NCBI GenBank assembly: GCA_009841405.1
Contig: VXLV01000032.1
Coordinates: 62,001-126,000 of the forward strand
Reading direction: 5' to 3'
Length of the DNA stretch: 64,000 bases
Source of the DNA: Chloroflexota bacterium
Lineage (GTDB): Bacteria > Chloroflexota > Anaerolineae > Aggregatilineales > Phototrophicaceae
Both the position numbers and the translations under genes were made by a program. The notes under the pieces were generated by a model. The model saw only the letters and a program-made list of their open reading frames with translations, was not told the DNA's origin and did not search any database. This document shows positions 26,483 through 34,310 of this stretch, one piece after another (the stretch's first letter is position 1; every line of letters begins with the position of its first letter).

Positions 26483-27055
26483 ATGTTCCGCAGCCATATC
26501 GACGAGTTGCCAAAGCCGCGGCTGGATACGCCCGGCTTTCTGCAGGAGGTCGTCAGCACAATTGTATTCGTCATTGCCGTCACTGTGCTGTTTGACTTGG
26601 CGATACCGCGATCGCTGGTGGACGGGCATAGTATGGAGCCGACCTTCTATCAGAGCGACCGCCTGGTGGTCAGCCGCGTCCATTATCTGTTAGGGCAGCC
26701 CGGCCGCGGGGATATCGTCGTCTTTAACTCGCTGGTGCCGAGCGAGGCGGCGCGCGGCATCATGCTCATCAAGCGCGTGGTCGGCTTGCCGGGTGAAACG
26801 GTGGAGATTCGCGACCAGCGCGTGCATATCAACGGAGAGCCGCTGGACGAGCCCTATATCAAGGAAGCCTGCCGCATCCAGCGCTGCGGCGACGCCGCTT
26901 GGACATTGGAAGCTGACCAGTACTTCGTCATGGGCGACAACCGCAACAACAGCCGCGACTCGCGGCGCTTCAACGCCGTGCCGCTGCAGAAGATGGTGGG
27001 GCAGGTGATATTCCGATATTGGCCGCTTGATTCAATCGGGGTCATCCCGAATTAG
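26483..27055 (+). CDS. lepB: Signal peptidase I
   Basis: 190 aa from ATG 26483, with AAGGAGG just upstream; the in-frame start at 26432 lacks this. It is a membrane serine protease that cuts signal peptides from Sec- and Tat-exported proteins. There is one N-terminal transmembrane helix (about 23-42), then the catalytic Ser50 in DGHSMEPTF and Lys97 in MLIKRVVGLPGETV, followed by YFVMGDNRNNSRDSR. All conserved boxes are present and the length suits a Gram-positive-type enzyme. A small zinc-ribbon gene follows after 9 bases. Many exported solute-binding proteins in this window would be its substrates. Confidence 0.95.
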   Translation: MFRSHIDELPKPRLDTPGFLQEVVSTIVFVIAVTVLFDLAIPRSLVDGHSMEPTFYQSDRLVVSRVHYLLGQPGRGDIVVFNSLVPSEAARGIMLIKRVVGLPGETVEIRDQRVHINGEPLDEPYIKEACRIQRCGDAAWTLEADQYFVMGDNRNNSRDSRRFNAVPLQKMVGQVIFRYWPLDSIGVIPN

Positions 27056-27064
27056 GGTGATGCG

Positions 27065-27337
27065 ATGGATGCCAAACCACGAGCATATGCTTGCCCGCGC
27101 TGCACGGTAGGGCGCTGTACGGCACAAGGAACTACTTTCGCCGATGTCTACAAGGGGCAGTTGCTATGCATTCCCAATACGCGCGCCTATATCTGCGATG
27201 TCTGCCACTTCGCCGAGTTCGAGACGGAATTGCTGGACGCGCTCTGGGACGAGCTCTACGGCGAGGCGTCGACGGATGAAGTCCAGCCCCTCGCCCGCCA
27301 CAAGCGCGGATCCAGTTACAGCGAAGGCTCCGGCTAG
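27065..27337 (+). CDS. Small zinc-ribbon protein (YgiT-like)
   Basis: 90 aa. The N-terminal half has two CxxC knuckles, YACPRCTVGRC and ICDVCHFAEFE, about 36 residues apart, separated by strand-rich residues with an Ile-Pro-Asn-(T)-x-A-Tyr run, as in YgiT-type zinc fingers. A third nearby Cys (C in VGRCT) makes the first site CxxCxxxxC. The C-terminal half is acidic then basic, with no domain recognised. It probably binds zinc, and possibly nucleic acid or a partner protein. It follows lepB by 9 bases, so it is likely in the same transcript. Function unknown. Confidence 0.7.
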   Translation: MDAKPRAYACPRCTVGRCTAQGTTFADVYKGQLLCIPNTRAYICDVCHFAEFETELLDALWDELYGEASTDEVQPLARHKRGSSYSEGSG

Positions 27338-27374
27338 CTGCGCGCGGCCAGTGACAGGCGCGAACAAAGCGGAC

Positions 27375-27403
27375 TTGACCGGCGCAGCGCTTCGTTGTAT
27401 GCT
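27375..27403 (+). promoter_or_regulatory. Promoter of the tRNA-Glu gene
   Basis: TTGACC (27375-27380), a 17-base spacer and TATGCT (27398-27403), ending 14 bases before the mature tRNA 5' end. Confidence 0.6.
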
Positions 27404-27417
27404 TGTCGGCGCTTGCT

Positions 27418-27490
27418 GGCCCCTTCGTCTAGCGGCCTAGGATGCCACCCTTTCAAGGTGGAGACACGGGTTCGAGTCCCGTAGGGGCTA
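27418..27490 (+). tRNA. tRNA-Glu (anticodon UUC)
   Basis: 73 bases fold as a standard cloverleaf. The acceptor GGCCCCT pairs with AGGGGCT, with a G1-U72 wobble as in some other bacterial and plastid tRNA-Glu. The D-arm starts GTCTAG. The anticodon stem is CCACC/GGTGG with loop CTTTCAA; anticodon TTC is at 27452-27454. The T-arm is ACGGG-TTCGAGT-CCCGT and the discriminator is A. CCA is not encoded. A promoter lies just upstream and a rho-independent terminator downstream, so it is a single-gene unit. Confidence 0.95.
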
Positions 27491-27513
27491 CACTGTTGGA
27501 ATATGCTCGAGCG

Positions 27514-27547
27514 CCGTTCGCCGATTGAGGCGAGCGGTTTTCTTTTT
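27514..27547 (+). terminator. Rho-independent terminator after tRNA-Glu
   Basis: CCGTTCGCC (27514-27522) pairs with GGCGAGCGG (27529-27537; one G-U pair) around a 6-base loop, followed by TTTTCTTTTT. This is a strong canonical terminator. The remaining 27548-27685 holds no recognisable gene. Confidence 0.9.
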
Positions 27548-27685
27548 CGCGCCGCGCCGTCGCCAGTTGTCTCCGTCTGCAGCGCAATCTAAGCCGGGCA
27601 TTGCAGTATGCTCAAGCTGCCCCTGGATTCTCCGCACGCGGTGAAGAGGTCGCATGCTATGCAATCCTTGCGGCAGGCAAGCTTC

Positions 27686-27713
27686 TTGACAGAAAATCGC
27701 CACAGGATATACT
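27686..27713 (+). promoter_or_regulatory. Promoter of sugar ABC operon 1
   Basis: Perfect TTGACA (27686-27691), a 16-base spacer and TATACT (27708-27713), about 63 bases before the binding-protein start. Confidence 0.7.
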
Positions 27714-27775
27714 CAGGCAGTCTGTAAATCGCGTCCGAGATAGACGTGATGAAACCAAGAGGAGGACTAAGGACT

Positions 27776-29095
27776 ATGATTAGACACAGGATTTCGATTC
27801 TCGCAATTTTGGCGTTGCTGCTGGCGCTAGTGGTAGGGGCGTCGTCGGCGCAAGACAACAATGTGACGATATGGGCCGCTGACGATGACACGGGCACTTG
27901 CTGGTCGAATCTGCTCGTGGATACATTCCCGCGCGACGACATTTCGATTGAGGTTGTCTTGCAGCCGGGCACCGGCCTGGTTGACGCGCAGCGCACGGCT
28001 TTGCAGGGCGGCGCCGGGCCCGATATCACGTTCTCGCACGGGCCGGCCTTCATGCTGGAGTTGGCCAGCGCGGGATTGCTGCTCTCGCTGGATCATTACG
28101 CCGATGAATACAACTGGGCCGATCGCTTCGCTCCCTGGGCGCTGGATTTGGGCCGCGTGGAAGGCTCGCTCTACAGCTTGTCGGAGGAACTCGAGACCGT
28201 CATCTTGTATTACAACAAGACGGTATTCGAAGAAAACGGCTGGGAAACGCCCAAGACGATGGACGAGCTTTATGCTTTGGCGGACGCCATTCAAGAGGCT
28301 GGCCTGGTGGTGATGGGGCCGGCGTTTGGCGAATGCGCGCCCTGCTACGAGTGGGCGGTTAGCGTCTTCCTCAGCCATCACGCGGGTCCGGAATTGGTAT
28401 ACGAGGCTTTGACCGGCCAGCGTTCCTGGACCGATCCGGCCTTTGTCGAGGCGATTTCGGCGCTTAGGGACATCGTGCAGGGCGGCTGGTTTATGGGCAG
28501 CATGGATCTCTTCTTCTCCGACACCTTTGATTCGGCGCACGCCTTGTTCGGCGCTGGAGAGATCGCCATGAGCTTTGAAGGCACCTGGATGCTGGACAAC
28601 TATCAGCGCGACTTCTTTGGCGAAGCCGCGGGCAATATGAACGATTGGGACTGGTTCGCATTCCCGACGACATTCTCGGAAGAGCCGCACTTTATAATCG
28701 GCGTCGGCTCAAGCTGGGGCATTAGCACCGCGACGGAGAATCCGGACGCGGCGGCTGCCGTGCTTGATCATTACTACAGCACTGGCTTCCAGGCGGCCTC
28801 GCACGCTGCTTGCGGCAACGCGCCCGCGCCGCTGTTCTACGAGGGCGATGTATTTGCCGAGGCGGACCCGCGCGAAGCCCGCTTGTATCAAGAGTTTGGC
28901 CAGGCGTCGGCCGCTGGCAACGTCGGCTACACCAGCTGGAGCTTCTGGCCCGCGCGCACGAATGTCTGGCTCTGGGAGCAGATCACGCGCGTCTACGATG
29001 ACCAGATCTCGGTTGAAGACTACCTCGCCGGCATGCAGTCGGAATTCGAAGAAGAATTCGCCGAGGGGCTCATCCCGCCGATTCCCGCTCGCTAA
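27776..29095 (+). CDS. Carbohydrate ABC transporter substrate-binding protein (CUT1 type, system 1)
   Basis: 439 aa from ATG 27776, with AAGG and GAGGAGG upstream. A Sec signal peptide (hydrophobic about 6-22, ending ASSA-Q) without lipobox Cys is visible. The mature part is a family-1 extracellular binding protein (MalE/UgpB-like): VTIWAADDD, GPDITFSHGPAFMLELASAG, LYSLSEELETVILYYNKTVFEENGWETPKTMDELYALADA, GAGEIAMSFEGTWML and WGISTATENPDAAAAVLDHYYS. It delivers a sugar or oligosaccharide to the two permeases downstream. It is the first gene of a three-gene operon with a consensus-like promoter. The ligand is unknown; no sugar-degrading gene sits inside the operon. Confidence 0.9.
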   Translation: MIRHRISILAILALLLALVVGASSAQDNNVTIWAADDDTGTCWSNLLVDTFPRDDISIEVVLQPGTGLVDAQRTALQGGAGPDITFSHGPAFMLELASAGLLLSLDHYADEYNWADRFAPWALDLGRVEGSLYSLSEELETVILYYNKTVFEENGWETPKTMDELYALADAIQEAGLVVMGPAFGECAPCYEWAVSVFLSHHAGPELVYEALTGQRSWTDPAFVEAISALRDIVQGGWFMGSMDLFFSDTFDSAHALFGAGEIAMSFEGTWMLDNYQRDFFGEAAGNMNDWDWFAFPTTFSEEPHFIIGVGSSWGISTATENPDAAAAVLDHYYSTGFQAASHAACGNAPAPLFYEGDVFAEADPREARLYQEFGQASAAGNVGYTSWSFWPARTNVWLWEQITRVYDDQISVEDYLAGMQSEFEEEFAEGLIPPIPAR

Positions 29096-29110
29096 ACAAT
29101 AATCATGAAC

Positions 29111-29145
29111 CCGGTGTTCTGGCGCGGCTGTCGCTGGAACACCGG
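29111..29145 (+). promoter_or_regulatory. Intercistronic stem-loop between binding protein and permease genes (system 1)
   Basis: CCGGTGTTC (29111-29119) and GAACACCGG (29137-29145) make a perfect 9-bp stem, 15 bases after the binding-protein stop. No T-run follows. It probably protects the upstream mRNA end and lowers permease expression. Confidence 0.6.
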
Positions 29146-29195
29146 CGCTCGCTTATGTAGGCGCCCGCTCAGGTTATGACGGTCGAGTTGATCTG

Positions 29196-30095
29196 ATGCT
29201 TGGCAAGCTGCGTATCAACCGCGAATACTGGACGCGTTATCGCGTCATGCGCTATTGGGTTGTGCCCTGGCTATTCATGCTGCCCATCCTAGGTTTGCAC
29301 GCCTTTGTGGTTGTCTTCCCGGCGTCTCAAGGCGTCTACTATTCGTTCACCGACTGGTCGGGTATCGGCGAAGCTGAATTCATCGGCCTGCGCAACTTTG
29401 AAGAAATGTTCTTTGAAGACCAGAGCCACCTGGACGCGCTATCACGGAATATCCAGTGGATGCTGTTCTTCATCACCGTGCCCTTTATATTCGCGCTATT
29501 TGGCTCGAGCTTGCTGGCCAAGGTCCGGCGCGGCGCCATGATTTATCGGACTGCGCTCTTCATGCCCTTCATCTTGCCTAGCGTCGTGACGGCGACGATT
29601 TGGCGCTACTTGTACAATCCGCGCTTCGGCTTGCCGACGCTGGTCGGCTATGACAAGGCCTTGCTGGGCCAATCCGACACTGCGCTTTGGGCGATCGCCT
29701 TCGCGGACAACTGGCACTTCTGGGGCTTCTTGATGGTGCTCTTCCTCACCGCGATGCAAGGCATAGACCCAGTCTTGTATGACGCGGCCAAGGTGGATGG
29801 CGCCAGCCGCTGGGAGGAATTCTGGCACGTCACCTTGCCGGGCATCAGGCCAGTGGTGCTTTTCATGATGATGATGGTGATGATCTGGGCCTTCCTGGTT
29901 TTCGACTACATTTTCATCTTGACGGGCGGCGGCCCGGCCGGGGCTACGGAAGTGCTGGGCATCGACATCTACAAGAACGCCTTCCAGCGCTTTGAGGCGG
30001 GTTACGCTGCGGCCCAGGGCATCACTATCTGCCTCTTCGCAGGCCTGATCGTCAGCGTATTCGCAATGCTGCGTAAACGGGGATGGGAAATATGA
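29196..30095 (+). CDS. Carbohydrate ABC transporter permease (MalF/UgpA-like, system 1)
   Basis: 299 aa with six predicted transmembrane segments. The first follows a basic start (VPWLFMLPILGLHAFVVVFPASQGVYYSF). The cytoplasmic EAA loop that docks the ATPase reads YDAAKVDGASRWEEFWHVTLPGIRPV. Length and layout are those of a CUT1 permease subunit. It overlaps the next permease by ATGA, so the two are coupled. No ATP-binding subunit is encoded in this operon; a shared MsiK/UgpC-type ATPase elsewhere is the likely partner. The Shine-Dalgarno before ATG 29196 is weak. Confidence 0.92.
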   Translation: MLGKLRINREYWTRYRVMRYWVVPWLFMLPILGLHAFVVVFPASQGVYYSFTDWSGIGEAEFIGLRNFEEMFFEDQSHLDALSRNIQWMLFFITVPFIFALFGSSLLAKVRRGAMIYRTALFMPFILPSVVTATIWRYLYNPRFGLPTLVGYDKALLGQSDTALWAIAFADNWHFWGFLMVLFLTAMQGIDPVLYDAAKVDGASRWEEFWHVTLPGIRPVVLFMMMMVMIWAFLVFDYIFILTGGGPAGATEVLGIDIYKNAFQRFEAGYAAAQGITICLFAGLIVSVFAMLRKRGWEI

Positions 30096-30946
30096 GAGCG
30101 CAACGGGAGTTCTTCCTCTTCCGCAAGCAGCGCGAGAGCAACGCCTTTAATCACTTTTTTCTGTCCATCTTGGTGGTTTTCTCGCTGGGGCCGGTGGTGC
30201 TGTTGGGCTTGAACTCTGTCAAGTCTAACTCCGAGATTGCTTTGAATCCGCTTGGTCTGCCGCGGCAAGTGCATCTGGATAATTTTGCCAACGCCTGGCA
30301 GAAAGGCGAGTTCAGCCGCACATTCAAAAACAGCGTCATCCTGGTTGTCGGCACGGTCGCCGCCGAGCTCGTGCTGGGCGGGCTGGCGGCTTATAGCCTG
30401 GCGCGCAAGAATCCGCCCGGCGCCAACTTCGTGATGATCTACTTGCTAGTGGCCTCGACCGTTCCGATCTGGCTGTATCTGGTGCCGCTCTTCTTTCTGT
30501 GGCGGCAGTTGGGCTTGCTCAATACGTATCACGGACTCATCCTGATCTATACTGCCTTGAACGCGCCCTTTTCCATATTCTTGCTGCGCTCGTATCTGAT
30601 CGGTTTGCCGGTGGAGTTGGAAGACGCGGCGCGGGTCGACGGCGCAAACGAGTTGCAAGTGCTGCTGCGCATAATCGTGCCCCTGGCTTGGCCTGGCTTC
30701 TTGACCGTCGGCTTGGTGGTCGGGCTGGGGATCTGGAGCGAATTCCAGGTAGCGCTGATATTCGTGCACAAGCCCGACATGTTCCCGGTAACCACCAGTT
30801 ATTTCAAGTTCACCGACCGCTTCGGCCGCGACTGGGCCATGACCAGCGCCGGCGCGTTCATGATGATTGCGCCGGTGCTGATATTATTCCTTGCGCTGCA
30901 ACGCCGGTTCGTCGAGGGGCTAACGCAGGGCGGCGTGAAGTTCTAG
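30092..30946 (+). CDS. Carbohydrate ABC transporter permease (MalG/UgpE-like, system 1)
   Basis: 284 aa from ATG 30092, in ATGA overlap with the upstream permease; an ATG 3 codons earlier is possible. Six transmembrane segments are predicted. The EAA loop is LEDAARVDGANELQVLLRIIVPLAWPG, and the family-typical KSNSEI...LP...DNF....W pattern follows the first helix. It forms the translocation channel with the product of 29196. It is the last gene of the operon; a minus-strand dehydrogenase converges 12 bases further on. Confidence 0.92.
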   Translation: MRAQREFFLFRKQRESNAFNHFFLSILVVFSLGPVVLLGLNSVKSNSEIALNPLGLPRQVHLDNFANAWQKGEFSRTFKNSVILVVGTVAAELVLGGLAAYSLARKNPPGANFVMIYLLVASTVPIWLYLVPLFFLWRQLGLLNTYHGLILIYTALNAPFSIFLLRSYLIGLPVELEDAARVDGANELQVLLRIIVPLAWPGFLTVGLVVGLGIWSEFQVALIFVHKPDMFPVTTSYFKFTDRFGRDWAMTSAGAFMMIAPVLILFLALQRRFVEGLTQGGVKF

Positions 30947-30958
30947 CGCGATCTCGGC

Positions 30959-32014
30959 TTAGCCGCGCAAGTCCACCGCGAATTTTATCAACGCGTCCGG
31001 CTGCTGCCGAATGTGCTCGAAGACCTGCGTGGCCTCTTCGAGCGGGTAGACGCGATTAATCAAGCCGCGGCAGTTCAGGCGCCCCTGACGCATCATGGAC
31101 AGAATGGCGCGGAATGCGCGTTGGCTGTCCCAGTAGGGATAGTCGCGCGGTTCATGACCGAAGCCGCAGCCGTGCGGCACGATCATCGTCAGGCGGTTGT
31201 GATGCCATTCGCGGCCCAGAAACAGGTCCTGCGCCTCGCCCTGATAGAAACCGGCCGAGCAGACCAGGCCACCCACGCGCGTGCAGGCAATCGCGGTATT
31301 GAGCCCGATGTAAGCGCCAGTCAGCTCGATGGCGACATCTACGCCCATGCCGTCGGTCAGCTCATGCGTTTGCGATGCCAGATCGCCGTCGCGCGGGTCA
31401 AAGGCATGATCAGCGCCATACTCAAGCGCGAGCGCCCGGCGCTGCGGCAGCAGGTCGGCGGCGACGATCGTCTCCGCGCCCGCCTCGCGCGCGATGCTCA
31501 CCGCCAGCAGCCCGAGCGCGCCCAAGCCGATGACGGCCACGCGGTCGCCGTAGCGTATATTCGATTCGCGGATGCAGTGAATGGACACGTACGCCGGTTC
31601 GATGCAGAGCGCGACCAGCGGATCTATGTCGCCCAGGGGCCAGACCCGGTCCTCAGCGCAGATGTTGGTCTCGCGGATATCCATTAAGCCGACCACGCGG
31701 TCGCCCGGCGACAACCGCGTGACGTCTTCGCCAACCGCTTCGACAAGGCCCAGCCCGCTCGTGCCAGTGCGCCAAGGGTTAGCTCTGCTGGGGCGGCGTA
31801 TCGCGCCCGGCTCGCCGGAGTCCACAAACAGGTGGCGCTCGCTGTCAAAGCGCATGCCGGCGAAGCTGCGGCCGTCCAGCATGGCCAGGGTGGTGCCATG
31901 TTTGCCCGACGCGAACTCGGTGCGCACCAGCACCTCGTCTGGCTTTAGCGCTCGGTCTTTGTAATCAAGCACGCTCGCCTGGTAGAGCCCGGTTAGGGCC
32001 AGTCGCCTCGGCAT
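30959..32014 (-). CDS. Medium-chain dehydrogenase (threonine/sugar dehydrogenase-like) lacking catalytic zinc ligands
   Basis: 351 aa MDR-superfamily protein. The NAD(P)-binding Rossmann motif is VAVIGLGALGLLAVSIAREAGA. A GroES-like N-terminal domain (LKPDEVLVRTEFASG) precedes it. The usual catalytic Cys (xCGxD) is replaced by ASGKHGTT, and the Cys-rich structural zinc loop is absent, so a zinc-free mechanism is likely, as in the BchC-like or SGISxGTE branch. The segment LTDGMGVDVAIELTGAYIGLNTAI is typical. By context (next to a divergent GH127 gene and between two sugar importers) it may oxidise a sugar or sugar alcohol. A purine-rich site precedes the start. Confidence 0.85.
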   Translation of the reverse strand: MPRRLALTGLYQASVLDYKDRALKPDEVLVRTEFASGKHGTTLAMLDGRSFAGMRFDSERHLFVDSGEPGAIRRPSRANPWRTGTSGLGLVEAVGEDVTRLSPGDRVVGLMDIRETNICAEDRVWPLGDIDPLVALCIEPAYVSIHCIRESNIRYGDRVAVIGLGALGLLAVSIAREAGAETIVAADLLPQRRALALEYGADHAFDPRDGDLASQTHELTDGMGVDVAIELTGAYIGLNTAIACTRVGGLVCSAGFYQGEAQDLFLGREWHHNRLTMIVPHGCGFGHEPRDYPYWDSQRAFRAILSMMRQGRLNCRGLINRVYPLEEATQVFEHIRQQPDALIKFAVDLRG

Positions 32015-32074
32015 GATGGTCTGCCTCTTCTCTCAAGGAAATCGAAAACGTCAGAATGTCGGGTGGTCGGGTGT

Positions 32075-32087
32075 TGTCAATGTTGAC
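32075..32087. promoter_or_regulatory. Palindrome and possible -35 in the dehydrogenase/GH127 divergent region
   Basis: GTCAATGTTGAC (32076-32087) is a perfect 5-bp inverted repeat with a 2-base centre. It overlaps a minus-strand TTGACA (32080-32075), a candidate -35 of the dehydrogenase gene with CATTCT 16 bases on. It could be a shared operator. The rest of 32015-32280 shows only a weak plus-strand TATACA at about 32124. Confidence 0.3.
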
Positions 32088-32280
32088 TCGCGTCAGGCAA
32101 GCGCTGCAACGCTGAGCGAATTATACAGAAGCGCAAGATTGGCGGCAAATGCCGTATCGGCATGAGGCGGCCGACTTTGCATGAGTCCCGCGTCCAATCC
32201 CTGCTTTTGTGGGCAACTTTGGCTGAATGCGATATGCTTGCTGACGATAACGCGTTCAAACATGGGAAGGGAGAGATACA

Positions 32281-34236
32281 GTGACAATTGCGCCAGGCAA
32301 GCGAGTAGCGCCCGTGCCGCTAAACCGAGTGACGATCAGCGGCGGATTCTGGGGCGAGCGGCAAGCGGTAAACCGCGAAGTGTCGATCCCGGCGATTTAT
32401 CAGAAGTTGGAAGAGACGGGGCGTGTCGCGTCCTGGGCGATGGAAGGCCCGGCCTCGCCGCCGCCTTCCCACGAGCGAATCGGCGTGCGCGTCTTCTGGG
32501 ATTCGGATTCGGGCAAGTGGCTGGAAGCGGCCGCCTACAGCCTCGCTACCCATCCCGACGCGGAGTTGGAGGCGACTGCCGATGCGCTGATAGACGCGAT
32601 CGAGGGCGCCCAATTCGACGACGGCTACCTCAACACTTATTTCCCGGTGCATTTCCCGGAGGGGCAGTGGGCCAATCTGCGCGACAATCACGAGATGTAT
32701 AATGCCGGGCATCTGATGGAAGCGGCGGTGGCCTACCATCAAGCGACTGGCAAGCGCAAATTGCTCGATGCGCTCGCGCGCTTTTCCGATCATATCGCCG
32801 CGAATTTTGGGATTGAAGAAGGCAAACGGCGCGGTTACGGCGGCCACCCGGAGATTGAGTTGGCGCTGGTCAAGATGTACCGCGAAACTGGCGAGCAGCG
32901 CTTTCTGGACTTGGCCTCGTATTTTGTCGATGAACGCGGACAGGCGCCTCATTATTATGATCAGGAGGCGCATGATCGCGGCGAAAGTACCGAATCCTAC
33001 TGGGCGCGGACCTACCGTTATTGCCAGGCGCATTTGCCCCTGCGCGAGCATACCGAGGCGAATGGCCACTCGGTTCGCGCCTGTTATCTTTACGCCGGCA
33101 TCGCTGATGTCGCGCTGGAGACCGGCGATGAAGACTTGCTTCGGCTCTCGCGCGTACTCTGGGACGACCTGACGCGGCATCAGATGTATGTGCATGGCGG
33201 CGTGGGACCCTCGCATCACAACGAGGGCTTCACATTCGCCTACGATATGCCCACCGAGACCGCTTACTGCGAGACCTGCGCCGCCATCGCGCTGGCCTTT
33301 TGGGCGCATCGCATGTTTCATCTGGATCCCGATAGCCGTTACATTGATGTAATGGAGCTTGCCATCTATAACTCGTCCTTGAGCGGACTTTCGCGTTCCG
33401 GCGACGAGTTCTTTTACGCCAATCCGCTGGCGGCATACCCGGGCGTGAACCCGCAAGGTCGCTGGCACGAAAACATGGAAGACGGGCATCATCGTCGTAC
33501 GCCGTGGTTTCACTGCCCTTGCTGCCCGCCGAATATCTCGCGCTTGATCGCGAGCATCGGCGAATACGCGTATTCGCAGGCGGGGGATCGTGTTTACGTG
33601 CAGATGTATCACGAGAACGCCGTGTCGCTGAATGTCGCTGGCGGAGAGATTCGGCTCGCGCAAGAGACGCAATACCCCTGGGACGGGTTGATTCAGATCA
33701 CCGTGCAAGCGGAAAAACCGCTCGCATTTGAAATGGCGCTGCGCATCCCCGATTGGTGCTACGGCTATCAGCTGTCGGTCAATGGCGAGGCGAATGAGCC
33801 GGCGACTAAGCGAGACTACGTCATCCTGTCACGAGAATGGTCAGATGGCGACAAGGTAGAGTTAATGCTGGATATGCCGGTCGAGCGAGTCATGCCGCAT
33901 CCGAGCATCCGGCAGACGGCCGGTCAAATCGCGCTGCAGCGTGGCCCGCTGGTATTCTGTCTCGAAGAAGTCGACAATGGACCACGGTTGGCAAATGTCT
34001 GCATTCCGGAAGACGCCGTGCTGAAGGCCGCGTTTGACAGCGAGCTCCTGGGCGGCGCCTCGGTGATTACCGGAAGCGCGCTTCGGATTGAGCCAGCCGA
34101 AGAAAGTACGGCGCTTTATCGTCATCACAGCCAAACAGGCTATAATAAGACGGCGTTCACTTTTAAGGCGATTCCATACTACCTGTGGGCGAATCGTGCG
34201 CTGGGCGAGATGCGCGTCTGGATTCGCTCAAATTAG
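32281..34236 (+). CDS. GH127 beta-L-arabinofuranosidase (HypBA1-like)
   Basis: 651 aa from GTG 32281, with AAGGGAG upstream. It matches the GH127 (formerly DUF1680) family, retaining hydrolases that release beta-L-arabinofuranose from arabino-oligosaccharides or glycoproteins. It opens with VPLNRVTISGGFWGERQAVNREVSI. By alignment to the known enzyme, the acid/base Glu is E315 (NEGFTFAYDM). The zinc/thiolate site is E331 and C333 (YCETCAAIAL) with C414-C415 (HCPCCPPNISRL), one of the latter being the nucleophilic cysteine. All are kept. There is no signal peptide, so it acts in the cytoplasm on imported oligosaccharides. The sugar importer directly downstream (75-base gap) probably supplies its substrate. 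Confidence 0.92.
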   Translation: MTIAPGKRVAPVPLNRVTISGGFWGERQAVNREVSIPAIYQKLEETGRVASWAMEGPASPPPSHERIGVRVFWDSDSGKWLEAAAYSLATHPDAELEATADALIDAIEGAQFDDGYLNTYFPVHFPEGQWANLRDNHEMYNAGHLMEAAVAYHQATGKRKLLDALARFSDHIAANFGIEEGKRRGYGGHPEIELALVKMYRETGEQRFLDLASYFVDERGQAPHYYDQEAHDRGESTESYWARTYRYCQAHLPLREHTEANGHSVRACYLYAGIADVALETGDEDLLRLSRVLWDDLTRHQMYVHGGVGPSHHNEGFTFAYDMPTETAYCETCAAIALAFWAHRMFHLDPDSRYIDVMELAIYNSSLSGLSRSGDEFFYANPLAAYPGVNPQGRWHENMEDGHHRRTPWFHCPCCPPNISRLIASIGEYAYSQAGDRVYVQMYHENAVSLNVAGGEIRLAQETQYPWDGLIQITVQAEKPLAFEMALRIPDWCYGYQLSVNGEANEPATKRDYVILSREWSDGDKVELMLDMPVERVMPHPSIRQTAGQIALQRGPLVFCLEEVDNGPRLANVCIPEDAVLKAAFDSELLGGASVITGSALRIEPAEESTALYRHHSQTGYNKTAFTFKAIPYYLWANRALGEMRVWIRSN

Positions 34237-34310
34237 CTGCGGTTAAATCGGGCGCGCTAGCCCGGATTGACATCCAATTGATGGCGAGAGTACATAATAG
34301 GAGCAGAGTC

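Noticed and set aside
29111..29145. The stem-loop after the first sugar-binding protein as a full terminator
   Set aside because: No T-run follows, and the permease genes downstream lack a visible promoter of their own.
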